A stretch of 64,000 nucleotides of DNA from Ignavibacteria bacterium (GTDB lineage: Bacteria; Bacteroidota; Ignavibacteria; Kapaibacteriales; UBA4661). The stretch's first letter is position 1. Each line of letters begins with the position of its first letter. Both the position numbers and the translations under genes were made by a program. Under the pieces are notes generated by a model. That model had not been told where the DNA came from. It saw only the letters and a program-made list of their open reading frames with translations, and ran no database searches. The DNA is taken from contig JACVZY010000004.1 in assembly GCA_014654705.1 (NCBI GenBank), positions 1 to 64,000 on the forward strand, in the 5' to 3' direction. Shown here piece after piece: positions 1-9,667 of the stretch.

Positions 1-65
1 GGCAGACTGGCTGCCGCTTTGATTGCTCTGATTTTTAACTTTTAATTGGCATTAGCATTCTTTTG

Positions 66-776
66 TTATTCCTCGTCGCGGTCATTGTCCTTATCGGCAT
101 CGAAGGGCTGACCGTCGTCTTCGGTGTGAATGGAGCGCACCAGTTTTGCTTCCACAAGAAAGATAACGTTTTCGCAGATATTTGTGGCTTGGTCTGCCAT
201 ACGCTCCAGATTGCGCAGCACCATCAGCATTCCTACTGAGGGATCAATCACCGATGCGTCGCGTTTCATCAGTACAACGGTCTCGTCAAAAATTTCTTTC
301 GTGAGCGCGTCAATGTGGTTGTCCGTCCGCATAATTTGATACGCCAGTTCGGGGTCGTTATTCACAAAGGCGTCCAGACTCCCTTTGACCATCGTGTGTA
401 CGCCTTGCGTAAGGCGCTCCAAATGAAGCGTCCCGGCAATTTGCGGCAGGCTCGGCTGCTCTATCAGATTACGGGCTATATTAAATGCTAAATCTCCGAT
501 ACGTTCCAATTCGTTGTTAATTTTTAGTGCCGCCAAAAGCAAGCGTAAATCACTTGCCACGGGCTGATGCAGTGCGAAAATCTTCTGGCATTGCTTGTCA
601 ATTTTCATGTCAAGTTTGTCCACCTTGTCGTCGCGTTCCATCACCAAACGAGCTATTTGCTCGTCTCCCTTCAATACGGCACGGAACGAAAATTCTACCT
701 GCTCCTCCACGATACTACCCATGCGGATAAGCCGTGTGCGGAGTTTATCTAAGCTGTCTTCAAATGAACGGTGCAT
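66..776 (-). CDS. phoU: PhoU phosphate-uptake regulator
   Basis: A 236-residue protein of normal PhoU length with two tandem PhoU three-helix domains (about residues 10-105 and 115-210). Family motifs such as IKINNELERIGDLA and VLRNLERMADQATNICE are visible; they hold the E/D residues that bind metal in PhoU structures. PhoU is a cytoplasmic negative regulator that links the Pst transporter to the PhoR-type kinase. It is the last gene of the minus-strand pst operon, after pstB and a small lipoprotein gene, as expected for its role. The acidic C-terminal tail (about the last 20 residues, DADKDNDRDEE) is an extension beyond the conserved domain. The start is the ATG at 774-776. Confidence 0.96.
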   Translation of the reverse strand: MHRSFEDSLDKLRTRLIRMGSIVEEQVEFSFRAVLKGDEQIARLVMERDDKVDKLDMKIDKQCQKIFALHQPVASDLRLLLAALKINNELERIGDLAFNIARNLIEQPSLPQIAGTLHLERLTQGVHTMVKGSLDAFVNNDPELAYQIMRTDNHIDALTKEIFDETVVLMKRDASVIDPSVGMLMVLRNLERMADQATNICENVIFLVEAKLVRSIHTEDDGQPFDADKDNDRDEE

Positions 777-835
777 GATTACTGAGAATGAGGAATGAGA
801 AATGAGAGCTTACGGGAAATTCCTAGTGGGAATGG

Positions 836-1186
836 CTATAAATAGCGAATCAAACGACCACGAAGAATTGGAGTTGATACTACGCCGTTTTCCGAGGATG
901 GTTGCGAGGTAAGGTTGTAACTTATTAAGATCGCACTTGCGCCTCGTTGTTTACCCGCTTCAATAAGCATATTTTCCAACTCAGGTGTTACAAGACCACC
1001 AACATTAAGGAAAACTTCTCCAACATACTCATATTGAGGCGCTTTGATGTCTTTTTCTGCATAGAAAACATCAATTGTTGCGACCACAGGGTAGGACTTA
1101 CCCAAGTGCTGAACGGTTCTCCACCAACTGCATCCGGTGAGCAATAATACACAAAGTACCAAAACGCTTACATAACGATAATTCAT
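836..1186 (-). CDS. Small lipoprotein inserted in the pst operon
   Basis: A 116-residue protein with a clear lipoprotein signal: hydrophobic residues 6-17, then lipobox LTGC with Cys at about residue 19. The rest is a small alpha/beta domain with VVATIDVFY, YEYVGEVFLNVGG and AGKQRGASAILISYNL. The last stretch resembles the 'GA.AI' strand of YbjQ/heavy-metal-binding-like small domains, but this is only a visual resemblance. It lies between pstB (24 bp away) and phoU (about 60 bp away) on the same strand, so it is probably co-transcribed with the phosphate transporter. It is not a standard member of pst operons. The function is unknown. Confidence 0.75.
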   Translation of the reverse strand: MNYRYVSVLVLCVLLLTGCSWWRTVQHLGKSYPVVATIDVFYAEKDIKAPQYEYVGEVFLNVGGLVTPELENMLIEAGKQRGASAILISYNLTSQPSSENGVVSTPILRGRLIRYL

Positions 1187-1209
1187 CTGTACCGCCTCTT
1201 AAAAAACAA

Positions 1210-1980
1210 TTAACCGAAACGTCCGGTTACATAATCCTCAGTCTCTTTTTTGCTGGGATTTGTGAATATTTTACGAGTTTTATCGTACTCTACCAAATGC
1301 CCCATGTAAAAGAATGCAGTATATTCACTTACGCGAGCGGCTTGCTGCATGTTATGCGTCACAATCACAATCGTGTACTGTTTTTTCAATTCCAAAATCA
1401 ATTCTTCGACCTTCGCCGTTGAAATTGGGTCAAGCGCCGAACAAGGCTCGTCCATGAGCAAAATAGACGGATTGACCGCCACTGCCCGCGCAATACACAA
1501 GCGCTGCTGCTGTCCACCCGATAAGCCCATTGCCGATGAATCCAAGCGGTCTTTGACTTCATCGAAGAGTGCTGCATTGATGAGGCTTTCTTCGACGATT
1601 TTATCCAGCTCGGTACGGTCAGTGATGCCGTTTAAGCGGGGTCCGAAGGCAACATTATCATAAATGGACTTTGGAAAGGGCGTTGACTTTTGGAACACCA
1701 TGCCAACGCGCTTACGGAGTTCGACCACATCCACACTGCTGTGGTAAATATCCACACCGTCAATGTAGAGATTGCCCGTCACGCGGGCTGTGGGCACAAG
1801 GTCGTTCATTCGGTTGATGCTGCGGAGGAAGGTAGATTTGCCGCAGCCCGACGGACCGATGAAGGCAGTAACCTCACGCTCGAAAAGGTCAATCGAAATG
1901 CGGTGGAGCGCTTGCTTTGCGCCATAATACACGCATAAATCTTTTGCCTCAATTTTAGTTTCCGTAATTTTTTTGCTCAT
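1210..1980 (-). CDS. pstB: Phosphate ABC transporter ATP-binding protein PstB
   Basis: A 256-residue ABC ATPase that drives the PstCA channel. Walker [10 protein letters not shown] is at about 42-50, the Q-loop Gln at 97, signature LSGGQQQR at 153-160, Walker B ILLMDEP at 173-179 and the H-loop His (IVTHNM) at 209. The open frame extends upstream to 2043 into pstA. The ATG at 1980 gives a protein of the usual PstB length and leaves a 13-bp gap after the pstA stop, so I chose it. The order pstS-C-A-B matches the canonical operon. Confidence 0.97.
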   Translation of the reverse strand: MSKKITETKIEAKDLCVYYGAKQALHRISIDLFEREVTAFIGPSGCGKSTFLRSINRMNDLVPTARVTGNLYIDGVDIYHSSVDVVELRKRVGMVFQKSTPFPKSIYDNVAFGPRLNGITDRTELDKIVEESLINAALFDEVKDRLDSSAMGLSGGQQQRLCIARAVAVNPSILLMDEPCSALDPISTAKVEELILELKKQYTIVIVTHNMQQAARVSEYTAFFYMGHLVEYDKTRKIFTNPSKKETEDYVTGRFG

Positions 1981-1993
1981 AGTAAAAATCGTA

Positions 1994-2893
1994 TTAACGA
2001 AATTGTTTGCTTCTGATGCGAGAACGAATGAAGGTTGCAGCAAAATTCAGGGTGAAGGTGAGCATAAGTAGCACGAGCGTTGTAGCATACTGCAAAGGCA
2101 GGGTTTTATCAACGTCGGGGGACTGCGTAGAAAGAACAAAGAGATGATAACCCAAGTGCATGAACTGGCTCGAAACGCCATCCGGCAGTTGCGGCAGCGA
2201 ATAAACAACACCCGTGAAGAGTATCGGTGCGACTTCGCCCGCACTGCGTCCGATTGCCAGAATAGAACCAGTCAAAATGCCCGTTGTGGAGTTCGGAAGA
2301 ACAATCTTCCAAATTGTCTGCCAGCGCGTTGCTCCAAGGGCAAGGCTGCCTTCGCGCATCTCTTGGGGAACGTTTTTGAGCGCTTCCTCGACTGAGACAA
2401 TTACCACCGGTAAGGTAAGTGCGGCAAGCGTTGCAGAAGCCCATATTAGAGCGGGTTTCGCCCAAATTGCCTCGGTATTGCCAAAGGTTTTGTCCAGCCC
2501 GACACCGAGAAATTGCACAAAAAATCCCAAACCAAAAAGTCCAAAAACGATAGACGGCACGCCCGCCAGCGTATTGACAGCGAAGCGAATGACGCGCGGC
2601 ATCACGGCTCCGGCGCGGGTATATTCGTTCAGATAAATTGCGGTAATTGTGCCAATCGGTACGCCGAGAATGGACATCACGAGCACAAGCAGCGTTGTGC
2701 CGTAGATAGCAGGAAATATGCCGCCTTCGGTGTTGTTGTTGCGCGGAGCTTCGGAGAGAAGCTGCCACGTTATGTTTGGCAAGCCTTTCACGAGAAACGT
2801 TCCCATCGTGCTAAAGACAAGCCCGGCAATGGCAATCACTGCGACCGTAGCTGCGCCGACGGCAAAAATTCCTATGAGGCGTTTTGTGGACAT
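1994..2893 (-). CDS. pstA: Phosphate ABC transporter permease PstA
   Basis: A 299-residue inner-membrane permease with about six transmembrane helices. The family EAA loop [20 protein letters not shown] contacts PstB. The periplasmic sequence [19 protein letters not shown] is typical of PstA. It lies 103 bp downstream of pstC and just before pstB on the minus strand. The intervening AT-rich spacer carries an inverted repeat (see the separate entry). Confidence 0.97.
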   Translation of the reverse strand: MSTKRLIGIFAVGAATVAVIAIAGLVFSTMGTFLVKGLPNITWQLLSEAPRNNNTEGGIFPAIYGTTLLVLVMSILGVPIGTITAIYLNEYTRAGAVMPRVIRFAVNTLAGVPSIVFGLFGLGFFVQFLGVGLDKTFGNTEAIWAKPALIWASATLAALTLPVVIVSVEEALKNVPQEMREGSLALGATRWQTIWKIVLPNSTTGILTGSILAIGRSAGEVAPILFTGVVYSLPQLPDGVSSQFMHLGYHLFVLSTQSPDVDKTLPLQYATTLVLLMLTFTLNFAATFIRSRIRSKQFR

Positions 2894-2925
2894 GATTGAA
2901 AAGAAAGTGTTGAATTGTGAATGCT

Positions 2926-2981
2926 GAGTTTTGAATTTTTTTACTTTATGGCGGCTTTTTTTTATTCACCATTCAAAACTC
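2926..2981. repeat. Inverted repeat in pstC-pstA spacer
   Basis: GAGTTTTGAAT at 2926-2936 and its exact reverse complement ATTCAAAACTC at 2971-2981 flank a T-rich loop in the pstC-pstA gap. The loop is long (34 nt), so this could be a weak attenuator or the remains of a dispersed AT-rich spacer repeat. The 14-mer GTTTTGAATGGTGA occurs here in reverse orientation (2966-2979) and again at 15423-15436. Confidence 0.45.
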
Positions 2982-2996
2982 AAAATTTTGACCACC

Positions 2997-4148
2997 TTAC
3001 CCGCCTTGCAGCTTTTTTGCGAGACGTTCTTTGATAAAAAGTTCGGTCACGGCATTGAGCGTGAATGACACGATAAAAAGCAGAACGCCAAGGAAAAACA
3101 AGATGCTGTAATGCGCGGAACCCCAAATAACCTCGCCCATCTCCGCACCAATAGTTGCGGAGAACGTGCGCACAGGGTCGCCAATAGAGGCAGAAACCAT
3201 AGCGGCGTTGCCCGTCGCCATGAGCGCAATCATTGTCTCGCCGAACGCCCGACCAATGCCAAGCAGTACCGCCGCAAATACGCCCGGAAAAGCAGCGGGC
3301 AACATCACCTTGTAGGCGCTTTCCCACTGCGTTGCGCCCATGGCGAGCGATGCCTCCAGAAGAGATTTCGGTACCGCGGAGAGTGCATCCTCCGTGATGG
3401 TAAACACAATCGGTATAACGGCAATCGCAAGCCCAATGCCGCCTACGAAGGCATTGAGCCGAAAATCAAATCCGAAAAGGTTTTGCAGCGCCGAGCCGAC
3501 ATAAAGCAAGCAGAAGAAGCCAATCACGACCGACGGAAAGCCCGCCAAAATCTCCACCATTGGCTTGATGATTTCTCGCAAACGGCGAGGAGCGAAAAAT
3601 GCAGCATAGAGTGCAGCCAAGATTCCAAGCGGTGCACCGATAAAAATTGCTACAAAGGTCGTTTTTGCCGTACCGATGATAAGCGGCATAATACCGAACT
3701 TTGGCATAGTCGAAACGGGTTGCCAGACGGTCCCGAGAATATTCGCCAGCGTGATGTGGTCGCCTTCGGCTTCGGTCTCGTTGTTTATTTTTTCGGCATG
3801 AATAGTAGTAGGTACACTGACATCAGGATTATAGACTTCGGGCGCAAATTCTTCGGGTGCTTGATGTTCACTCAAGATTACATCGGGGTTATAGACTTCG
3901 GGTTTGAGGTTGAGGGTATCAGATAGGCTTGATTGTGCTGTACTTTGGGCAGTCTGGGATTGCGAAAAAGCACCCATAAGCAGTGGCAGAGCCTCGCGCA
4001 GCACAAAAAGTAAAATCAGGAAAATTAGGACAACAGCAACGCCCCCGATAATCTTGACGCAGCGCTCAATAATACGCTCGCCAATATTATTCGTCTTGCG
4101 GACAAAAGAGTGTTTTTGTTCGGGAGAAGGCGTTGTAACTTGTTCCAT
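2997..4148 (-). CDS. pstC: Phosphate ABC transporter permease PstC
   Basis: A 383-residue permease, longer than the usual 300-320. The N-terminal transmembrane helix (about 33-55) is followed by an enlarged periplasmic loop of about 100 residues before the conserved permease core. This loop contains PEVYNPDV twice (the EVYNPDV core is separated by about 20 residues), a small internal duplication. The core has the EAA motif region EDALSAVPKSLLEASLAMGA and the conserved GRAFGETMIALMATGNAA stretch of PstC. It pairs with PstA to form the phosphate channel. It is co-directional with pstS, 63 bp downstream of its stop. Confidence 0.96.
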   Translation of the reverse strand: MEQVTTPSPEQKHSFVRKTNNIGERIIERCVKIIGGVAVVLIFLILLFVLREALPLLMGAFSQSQTAQSTAQSSLSDTLNLKPEVYNPDVILSEHQAPEEFAPEVYNPDVSVPTTIHAEKINNETEAEGDHITLANILGTVWQPVSTMPKFGIMPLIIGTAKTTFVAIFIGAPLGILAALYAAFFAPRRLREIIKPMVEILAGFPSVVIGFFCLLYVGSALQNLFGFDFRLNAFVGGIGLAIAVIPIVFTITEDALSAVPKSLLEASLAMGATQWESAYKVMLPAAFPGVFAAVLLGIGRAFGETMIALMATGNAAMVSASIGDPVRTFSATIGAEMGEVIWGSAHYSILFFLGVLLFIVSFTLNAVTELFIKERLAKKLQGG

Positions 4149-4211
4149 AGTGTTTATCGTTGTAATGGCTCAGGTGATTACTTGAAAGAAGCAGGCAGTG
4201 AACGGGCAACG

Positions 4212-5078
4212 TTAGAATTTTTTTGTGGGTAAGTAGCCTACTTCGTTCACAACATCTTGCCCACTTTTGCTGATAACCCAATCAATAAATTCTTTTGTCA
4301 GGCCGCTTGGGCGCTCTTTGAGGTAGAAATAGAGCAGCCGCGAAACGGGATAATTGCCGCTTAAAATCTCTTCCTCTTTGGGAAGCACATAGCGGCTACT
4401 TTCGTTGAAAGCAAGTGCCGCAGGTTTCACGCCGCTTGCGTATGCTATTCCACCGAAGCCGATAGCGTTGGGGTCTTTTGCCACCGCGTTCACAAGAGCG
4501 CCGGTGCCGACCATGTGTTGTGTCTGCGAAGCAAAATCTTGTTTTTGTAAGACATGCTCTTTGAAAAACTCATAAGTACCGGAGTTGTTTTCGCGGCTGT
4601 ACAGCACTATTTTAGCGTCGTTGCCGCCGAGTTCTTTCCAGTTCACAATTTCGCCTGTGTACACGCGCTTTACCTGACCAATAGTAAGGTTTTGGACAGG
4701 GTTGTTCACGTTCAAATAGACAGCAATACCGTCGCGTGCCACGCGCACTTCCAGCCCGTTGTACTTATATTTTTCGCGAATTTGCTTGACTTCGCTTGGT
4801 TTCATCGGGCGTGAGGACGAGCAAATATCGGTCGTGCCATTGATAAGCGCGGATATGCCCGTGCCGGAACCACCACCGGTTACTTGAAATTGTACTTTGC
4901 TTTTATCGGGAAACATCTCCGTCCAGCGCTGCACGAGAATTACCATCGTGTCGGAGCCTTTTATTGTGAGGACAGGCTTGCGGGGATTGTCCTGCGCAGT
5001 AGCGTACGAGAATATGAACGTACAGCCAAGCAGCACACGGAGCGTGATATTGCGAAAGCGGTTAATTTGTTGATTCAT
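4212..5078 (-). CDS. pstS: Periplasmic phosphate-binding protein PstS
   Basis: A 288-residue protein with a signal peptide (residues 1-28, hydrophobic core VLLGCTFIFSYATA). The phosphate-binding-family start is TIKGSDTMVILVQRW, and the phosphate-contacting loop TGGGSGTGISALINGTTDI is well preserved. The domain end FIDWVISKSGQDVVNEVGY is typical of PstS. It captures phosphate in the periplasm for PstCAB. It is the first gene of the minus-strand pst operon, so the promoter should lie in 5079-5230. I could not identify a convincing Pho box there. A Cys inside the signal (LLGC) could be read as a lipobox. Confidence 0.95.
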   Translation of the reverse strand: MNQQINRFRNITLRVLLGCTFIFSYATAQDNPRKPVLTIKGSDTMVILVQRWTEMFPDKSKVQFQVTGGGSGTGISALINGTTDICSSSRPMKPSEVKQIREKYKYNGLEVRVARDGIAVYLNVNNPVQNLTIGQVKRVYTGEIVNWKELGGNDAKIVLYSRENNSGTYEFFKEHVLQKQDFASQTQHMVGTGALVNAVAKDPNAIGFGGIAYASGVKPAALAFNESSRYVLPKEEEILSGNYPVSRLLYFYLKERPSGLTKEFIDWVISKSGQDVVNEVGYLPTKKF

Positions 5079-5230
5079 AAAAGTATAGTCAATTTTTATC
5101 GAAAGTTTTATGCCGTTATGCTTGCATTATGCCGATGATAGTTTTATTGAAAGTCGCGCCAATTTATCACTTTTACCTGTTTTTCAGGCAGACGAAAGTA
5201 TGAAAGGCGTATTACGATTTGATAACAACA

Positions 5231-5269
5231 AAGCCCATACAACAATTCGTCATCGTGTTGCATGGGCTT
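5231..5269 (-). terminator. Rho-independent terminator after nuoK
   Basis: AAGCCCATACAACA (5231-5244) and TGTTGCATGGGCTT (5256-5269) form a 14-bp stem with one mismatch and an 11-nt loop. On the minus strand the stem is followed by TGTTGTT, a T-rich tail. It lies 28 bp after the nuoK stop and upstream of pstS, so it would separate nuoJK transcription from the pst operon. Confidence 0.75.
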
Positions 5270-5297
5270 GAGGAATAATCCATAAAAAATCACAACA

Positions 5298-5609
5298 TTA
5301 CCAGCGCATCAAATTCACTTCATCTACATAGACGGTTTGCTTATTACGGAAGAGCGCGAGAATGATTGCCAGCCCCACGGCAGCTTCAGCAGCAGCGACG
5401 GTCATGGTGAAAAAGACGAAAATCTGCCCTGCGGTATCGCCCAGATAGCTGGAGAAAGCGACCAGCGTAAGGTTCACCGCATTGAGCATGAGTTCGATAC
5501 ACATGAACATCAGAATTGCATTGCGGCGTGTCAGCACACCAACAGCACCGATACAAAATAATGTGCCCGAAAGCAGAAGGTAGTATTCAAGCGGTATAGA
5601 CTGAAACAT
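5298..5609 (-). CDS. nuoK: NADH-quinone oxidoreductase subunit K
   Basis: A 103-residue, three-helix membrane subunit of complex I. The conserved [24 protein letters not shown] segment contains the functionally important helix-2 Glu, and [22 protein letters not shown] carries the second conserved Glu. The open frame runs upstream to 5780 across the end of nuoJ. The ATG at 5607-5609 gives the standard NuoK length and was chosen. It pairs with nuoJ but no other complex I gene is in the window. Confidence 0.94.
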   Translation of the reverse strand: MFQSIPLEYYLLLSGTLFCIGAVGVLTRRNAILMFMCIELMLNAVNLTLVAFSSYLGDTAGQIFVFFTMTVAAAEAAVGLAIILALFRNKQTVYVDEVNLMRW

Positions 5610-5703
5610 AACTGAATATTGAAAAATAAATGCTGAGGGATGATTTTTGGAATGACATGGCGAGCGATGGGACAAAAACTCCCAATCAACAATCCGGTAA
5701 GTG

Positions 5704-6216
5704 CTAGTTTTCGAGTTTGCGCTTGGCAAGAGTAAGCGAACCAACAACCGCCGACAGTAGCAGTAATGACACCGCTTCAAACGGAAATAGATAATCGGTA
5801 TAGAGAACGCGCCCTAATTCGCCGACGCTGCCCACAAGCTCTGCATTAGGCGGTAATGACGTATGGTTACTTTGCTGTCCCAATAAAAACGCCAGCAACT
5901 GTAAGCCCATGACACCAACAAAAACAATAACCACAACCGACCGTACTTGTGAATGTTTGACGGACTTTACTTCGTCGCCCAGATTGAGCAGCATGATAAC
6001 GAACACCACCAAGACCATGATGGCTCCTGCATAGACCAGTACCTGCAAGGCAGCTAATAGCTGTGCCTGTAAGGTCAGGTATAAACCCGAAAGGCAGAAA
6101 AAATGCGTAATGAGGCAAAGCGCGGCAGGAATCGCGCTTTTACGCGTAATGAGCAAAATTGCGGTGGCAACAGCGCCCGCAGCAAAGACGAAAAATGCGC
6201 CAGTGGCAAGACTCAT
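5704..6216 (-). CDS. nuoJ: NADH-quinone oxidoreductase subunit J
   Basis: A 170-residue membrane subunit of complex I with about five transmembrane helices. The NuoJ hallmark [20 protein letters not shown], followed by [13 protein letters not shown], is intact. This region holds the pi-bulge helix TM3 important for coupling. It is followed by nuoK after 94 bp and preceded by a divergent chemotaxis-receptor gene, so this pair starts its own transcription unit instead of sitting inside a full nuo operon. Confidence 0.94.
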   Translation of the reverse strand: MSLATGAFFVFAAGAVATAILLITRKSAIPAALCLITHFFCLSGLYLTLQAQLLAALQVLVYAGAIMVLVVFVIMLLNLGDEVKSVKHSQVRSVVVIVFVGVMGLQLLAFLLGQQSNHTSLPPNAELVGSVGELGRVLYTDYLFPFEAVSLLLLSAVVGSLTLAKRKLEN

Positions 6217-6677
6217 GGCTCTAGTCAGAATACAAAGTGGGAAAAATTGCTGTGTATGTTTTCAATCAACAATGCGCACAAAGATACAAGAAAGATGGAA
6301 ATTTCATACGTTTTTCTGACGAATCGTTTGCTTTTTCGTGAATATCACCGTAAGTGCACGCCTTGATTGCCTCTTGAAATGTAGGAGAGAAAAATGTGCT
6401 CGCATTTTTGTAAGAATCGTTTCACAAAGTGGTCTTTTTATCGTATTTTTTTACTCACCATTTTTTAGGTTCACGCTTGTATCGCAAAAGCATCACTTTT
6501 TTCATCACCTCAGGTTGTATGCGCGGTTAATGGCTACGGTAACAAGTAGCGTTGTTAGGTACTAGATTTAGGCACACAAATTGTGGTAATCATTGCATCG
6601 CAAAAATATCCCTCGCTCTGCGGTTGGATAGCGCTTTTGTGATATTTCACTCCACCCTCACGTCCTCGGCAAATGCT
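6217..6677. other. Divergent intergenic region, nuoJ / chemotaxis receptor
   Basis: A 461-bp AT-rich region between the divergent starts of nuoJ (minus) and the chemotaxis receptor (plus). It must hold promoters for both. I see no convincing ORF, RNA gene or strong hairpin in it. The receptor's reading frame is open from 6552, but the extension lacks coding character. Confidence 0.6.
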
Positions 6678-9026
6678 ATGAATCTCTTACATAACCTTTC
6701 CATGAGCAAAAAATTTGCCGTGGTCATCACAGGGTTTATGATACCCATTGCGATTTTATTGTTTTTTTTCATCCAAGAAGCCGACAAAGCCATTCAATTC
6801 GCGCAAAAAGAGGTGGAGGGCGATACGTATTTGCGCCCCTTGCGTGGACTAATGACACAGCTGTCGTATCACCGCCTTTATGCCCTTCGAGCAACTGCTA
6901 ACGACGCTCAGGCACAGGAGCTTCTTAGCAAAACAAGAGAAAATATCGAGTTGTTGCTCAAGGATTTGCGCAAGCAGGACGAGCGCTACAATATGTCGCT
7001 CAGTATCGGCGGGCGGGCGAAAAAAATAGAGCATCTATGGCAAATCTTGAAGGGGAAAGCGACGTCGCTCACACCCGACCAAATCAAATCCGAGCATGAC
7101 GCATTGGTCGCTGAAACCAGAGCGCTTGTGGTCTGGGTGGGCGACAAATCGAATTTGATTCTTGACCCTGACCTTGATTCGTACTACATCATGGATGCCG
7201 TTCTCATTCGGCTCATGGATGATATTGACTTAGTGCATCAATCTCTCTATGGCATAGAGCATACACTCCGGCAGAATCAAAACACAGGACTCGCCTCGCC
7301 CAATGACCGCTCCGATGCAAAAGTGCTTTTGGTGCTGATGAGTGCACACACGGTGGGTTTGGAAGGGGATTTTTCGACAGCATACGATAATAATACACTT
7401 GGCAACCTCAAAATGAGGCTCAACGGCACATTCCGGGAACACATCGCCGCCAAACGCGCCTACCAAAGCGCTGTCAATGACAAATTTGTTATGACCGACA
7501 TCACACAACTTACCCTTAGCGAGATTGATCCTCTGGCAAGCACTTATATTCGCACCAGTGATGAACTCTGGTATAATTCCGTCAATGAGCTTGATGCGCT
7601 ACTGTATGCCCGGATTGAAACCTTCCGTATGCGCTTGGTGGTCAATATTGTGGGCGTCGCTTTGATTTTACTCTTGGTAATGGTTATCGTTCACCGCACT
7701 CTCCGCGATATGCACTTCTCGGTCGAAGACCTTGTCCAGACTACAAATCGTGTCAAGTCAGGCGACCTCGCCGCACAATCGTCGATCAAAGGCGAGGATG
7801 AATTCGCAAAACTTGCCGATGCTGTTAACAGTATGATAGAGCGTATTAAGACAGGCGTGGGCGAGCTTCGTGCAGAAAAAACAACAATTCAGAAGCGTGT
7901 CGAGGAAGCCGTCCGTGATTCCGAAGAACAACGTATCTATTTGTCAAAAAGTACACAAGTTCTCTTGCACGAAATGGAATTGTTCGCACACGGCGACCTG
8001 ACGGTGCGCCTACACCACGACCGCAAGGACGACATTGGTGCTCTTTTTGCGGGATTCACCCAAGCCGCGACCAATCTCCGCTCCACAGTCGAGAAAGTCT
8101 ATGAAGCCGTCAATGCTACCGTAAGCGCCAGCACGCAAATTGCCGCAAGCAGCAATCAAATCTCTGCCGGGGCACGGCGACAGTTTGATGAAATCTCTGC
8201 TATCGTAGCTGCGATTGCGGAAATGAGCCAAAGCATCAACGACAACTCACGTCTTGTAATGCTCGTTTCCAATTCTGCGCAAGATGCCGGAACGATGGCG
8301 CAAGAAAGCGGTAACGTGCTTGCGGCAACGGCACGCGATATTACCAACGTGGCGAGTATCGTCGAAGCATCCGCAAAGACCGTGCAGCAACTTGGCGGGC
8401 AGAGTCAAGAAATCGGTGAAATTATTCAAGTCATTGACGACATTGCCGACCAGACGAATCTTTTGGCGTTGAATGCCGCTATTGAAGCCGCCCGCGCCGG
8501 TGAGCAAGGCAGGGGATTCGCGGTCGTAGCCGACGAGGTACGAAAACTTGCCGAACGAACCACCAAAGCAACAAAGCAGATTTCCGATATGATTCAGCAT
8601 ATTCAAGAATCCACCGAAGAGGCTGTGCAGACGATTCAGAGAGGTATCAGTGAGGTTCGGCGTGGGAAAGAATCTGCCGACCGCGCACAAGGAACCGTCG
8701 TCGGCATTATTGAGCGCTCCCGGAGTGTTGCCGATGCGATAATGCAAGTCGCAGCTGCCACTGAAGAGCAGTCGCAAGCAAGCGAAGAAGTATTGCGCAA
8801 TGCTGAGGTGATTAAGCACATCACCGAAACAACATCTGCGGGTATTATCCAAATCGTCCATGCCGTCGAGGATGTAAGCAAACTGGCAGTGCACCTTGAG
8901 GCAATGGTACGGCAGTTCAATATCGGCACGACCACGCAAAAGCATCAGCAAAAAACACCCTCGCCGCCGGAACAAGCAACGCCACTAGGAGCAACCTTTA
9001 ACTCATCTCCAAATTTACTTGTCTGA
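6678..9026 (+). CDS. Methyl-accepting chemotaxis protein
   Basis: A 782-residue transmembrane chemoreceptor from the chosen ATG at 6678 (a second ATG at 6702 is possible). TM1 is at about 12-33 ([18 protein letters not shown]), followed by an extracytoplasmic helical sensor of about 280 residues and TM2 at about 318-338. HAMP comes next, then a second HAMP-like stretch ([20 protein letters not shown]). The cytoplasmic signalling hairpin has its highly conserved tip near 585-625 ([35 protein letters not shown]), which binds CheA/CheW. No CheR-binding pentapeptide is visible at the C-terminus. No che genes are nearby, so it is an orphan receptor. The ligand is unknown. Confidence 0.93.
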   Translation: MNLLHNLSMSKKFAVVITGFMIPIAILLFFFIQEADKAIQFAQKEVEGDTYLRPLRGLMTQLSYHRLYALRATANDAQAQELLSKTRENIELLLKDLRKQDERYNMSLSIGGRAKKIEHLWQILKGKATSLTPDQIKSEHDALVAETRALVVWVGDKSNLILDPDLDSYYIMDAVLIRLMDDIDLVHQSLYGIEHTLRQNQNTGLASPNDRSDAKVLLVLMSAHTVGLEGDFSTAYDNNTLGNLKMRLNGTFREHIAAKRAYQSAVNDKFVMTDITQLTLSEIDPLASTYIRTSDELWYNSVNELDALLYARIETFRMRLVVNIVGVALILLLVMVIVHRTLRDMHFSVEDLVQTTNRVKSGDLAAQSSIKGEDEFAKLADAVNSMIERIKTGVGELRAEKTTIQKRVEEAVRDSEEQRIYLSKSTQVLLHEMELFAHGDLTVRLHHDRKDDIGALFAGFTQAATNLRSTVEKVYEAVNATVSASTQIAASSNQISAGARRQFDEISAIVAAIAEMSQSINDNSRLVMLVSNSAQDAGTMAQESGNVLAATARDITNVASIVEASAKTVQQLGGQSQEIGEIIQVIDDIADQTNLLALNAAIEAARAGEQGRGFAVVADEVRKLAERTTKATKQISDMIQHIQESTEEAVQTIQRGISEVRRGKESADRAQGTVVGIIERSRSVADAIMQVAAATEEQSQASEEVLRNAEVIKHITETTSAGIIQIVHAVEDVSKLAVHLEAMVRQFNIGTTTQKHQQKTPSPPEQATPLGATFNSSPNLLV

Positions 9027-9100
9027 TTTTTGCGAAAATTTTCCCATTTTACTGATTACAATTTGTCCAACATTTTTGCTCAATGTAATCAAGGAACGCT

Positions 9101-9487
9101 ATGCACTACGAATTTAGCACTGAACACAACACGCTCTTTACCAACTTGGCATCGAAACTACGCACTGTTGGTATCACCTTCATTGTGCTGGGAGTGTTGC
9201 AAAGTTTTCTTGCGCTCATCAACGCCGGAACATTCGGCATCATTACCGGTGTTGCCGGTGGTGTTCTCTTTGCGGTGATTGGTGTGCTGATGGTCAATGC
9301 CGCCAGTTCCTTCAAACTTATCGTGGATACCGAAGGGCAGGATATTGACAATCTCATGCAGGCGCTTCGTTCCTTGCTTTCGATGTACACCGTTCAATTC
9401 TGGGCGCTCGTTACGTCGGTATTACTCGTGCTTCTCGTCGTCATCCAAGCAATCATAGCGCTTTCTGCAATTTCAAGTCGTCACTAG
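9101..9487 (+). CDS. Small membrane protein, DUF5362-like
   Basis: A 128-residue protein with three hydrophobic segments: about 23-40 (VGITFIVLGVLQSFLALI), 48-68 (ITGVAGGVLFAVIGVLMVNAA) and 104-123. The pattern of two adjacent helices, a short amphipathic stretch (DTEGQDIDNLMQALRSL) and a final helix resembles DUF5362-type small membrane proteins of Bacteroidota. I infer this family by eye only. It lies 74 bp after the chemoreceptor on the same strand; a functional link is unproven. Confidence 0.7.
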   Translation: MHYEFSTEHNTLFTNLASKLRTVGITFIVLGVLQSFLALINAGTFGIITGVAGGVLFAVIGVLMVNAASSFKLIVDTEGQDIDNLMQALRSLLSMYTVQFWALVTSVLLVLLVVIQAIIALSAISSRH

Positions 9488-9552
9488 ACCGTATCAAGGT
9501 TCGTAGTGTAAGTATAATCGCTTGCACACGACAAAGAAAGAATACGAACTTA

Positions 9553-9587
9553 AGCGTGTAGCTCATCGTCAAGACGGGCTACACGCT
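9553..9587 (+). terminator. Stem-loop between small membrane protein and dsbD
   Basis: AGCGTGTAGC (9553-9562) and GCTACACGCT (9578-9587) form a perfect 10-bp stem with a 15-nt loop. It has no strong T-tract, so it is a terminator candidate or a 5' structure of the dsbD transcript, which starts at 9668. Confidence 0.5.
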
Positions 9588-9667
9588 CAGTATTGTTAGC
9601 AGTAGCAATCTTCGTATTCATGCTATTGTTCAACAATTTCTTCTCCCCACTGTTTTCACACCACGCC

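Noticed and set aside
5079-5230. Pho box upstream of pstS
   Set aside because: No pair of CTGTCAT-like repeats at the right spacing could be identified by eye.
6552-6677. N-terminal extension of the chemoreceptor
   Set aside because: The extra 42 codons lack coding character and would place residues before a normal first transmembrane helix. The ATG at 6678 fits better.
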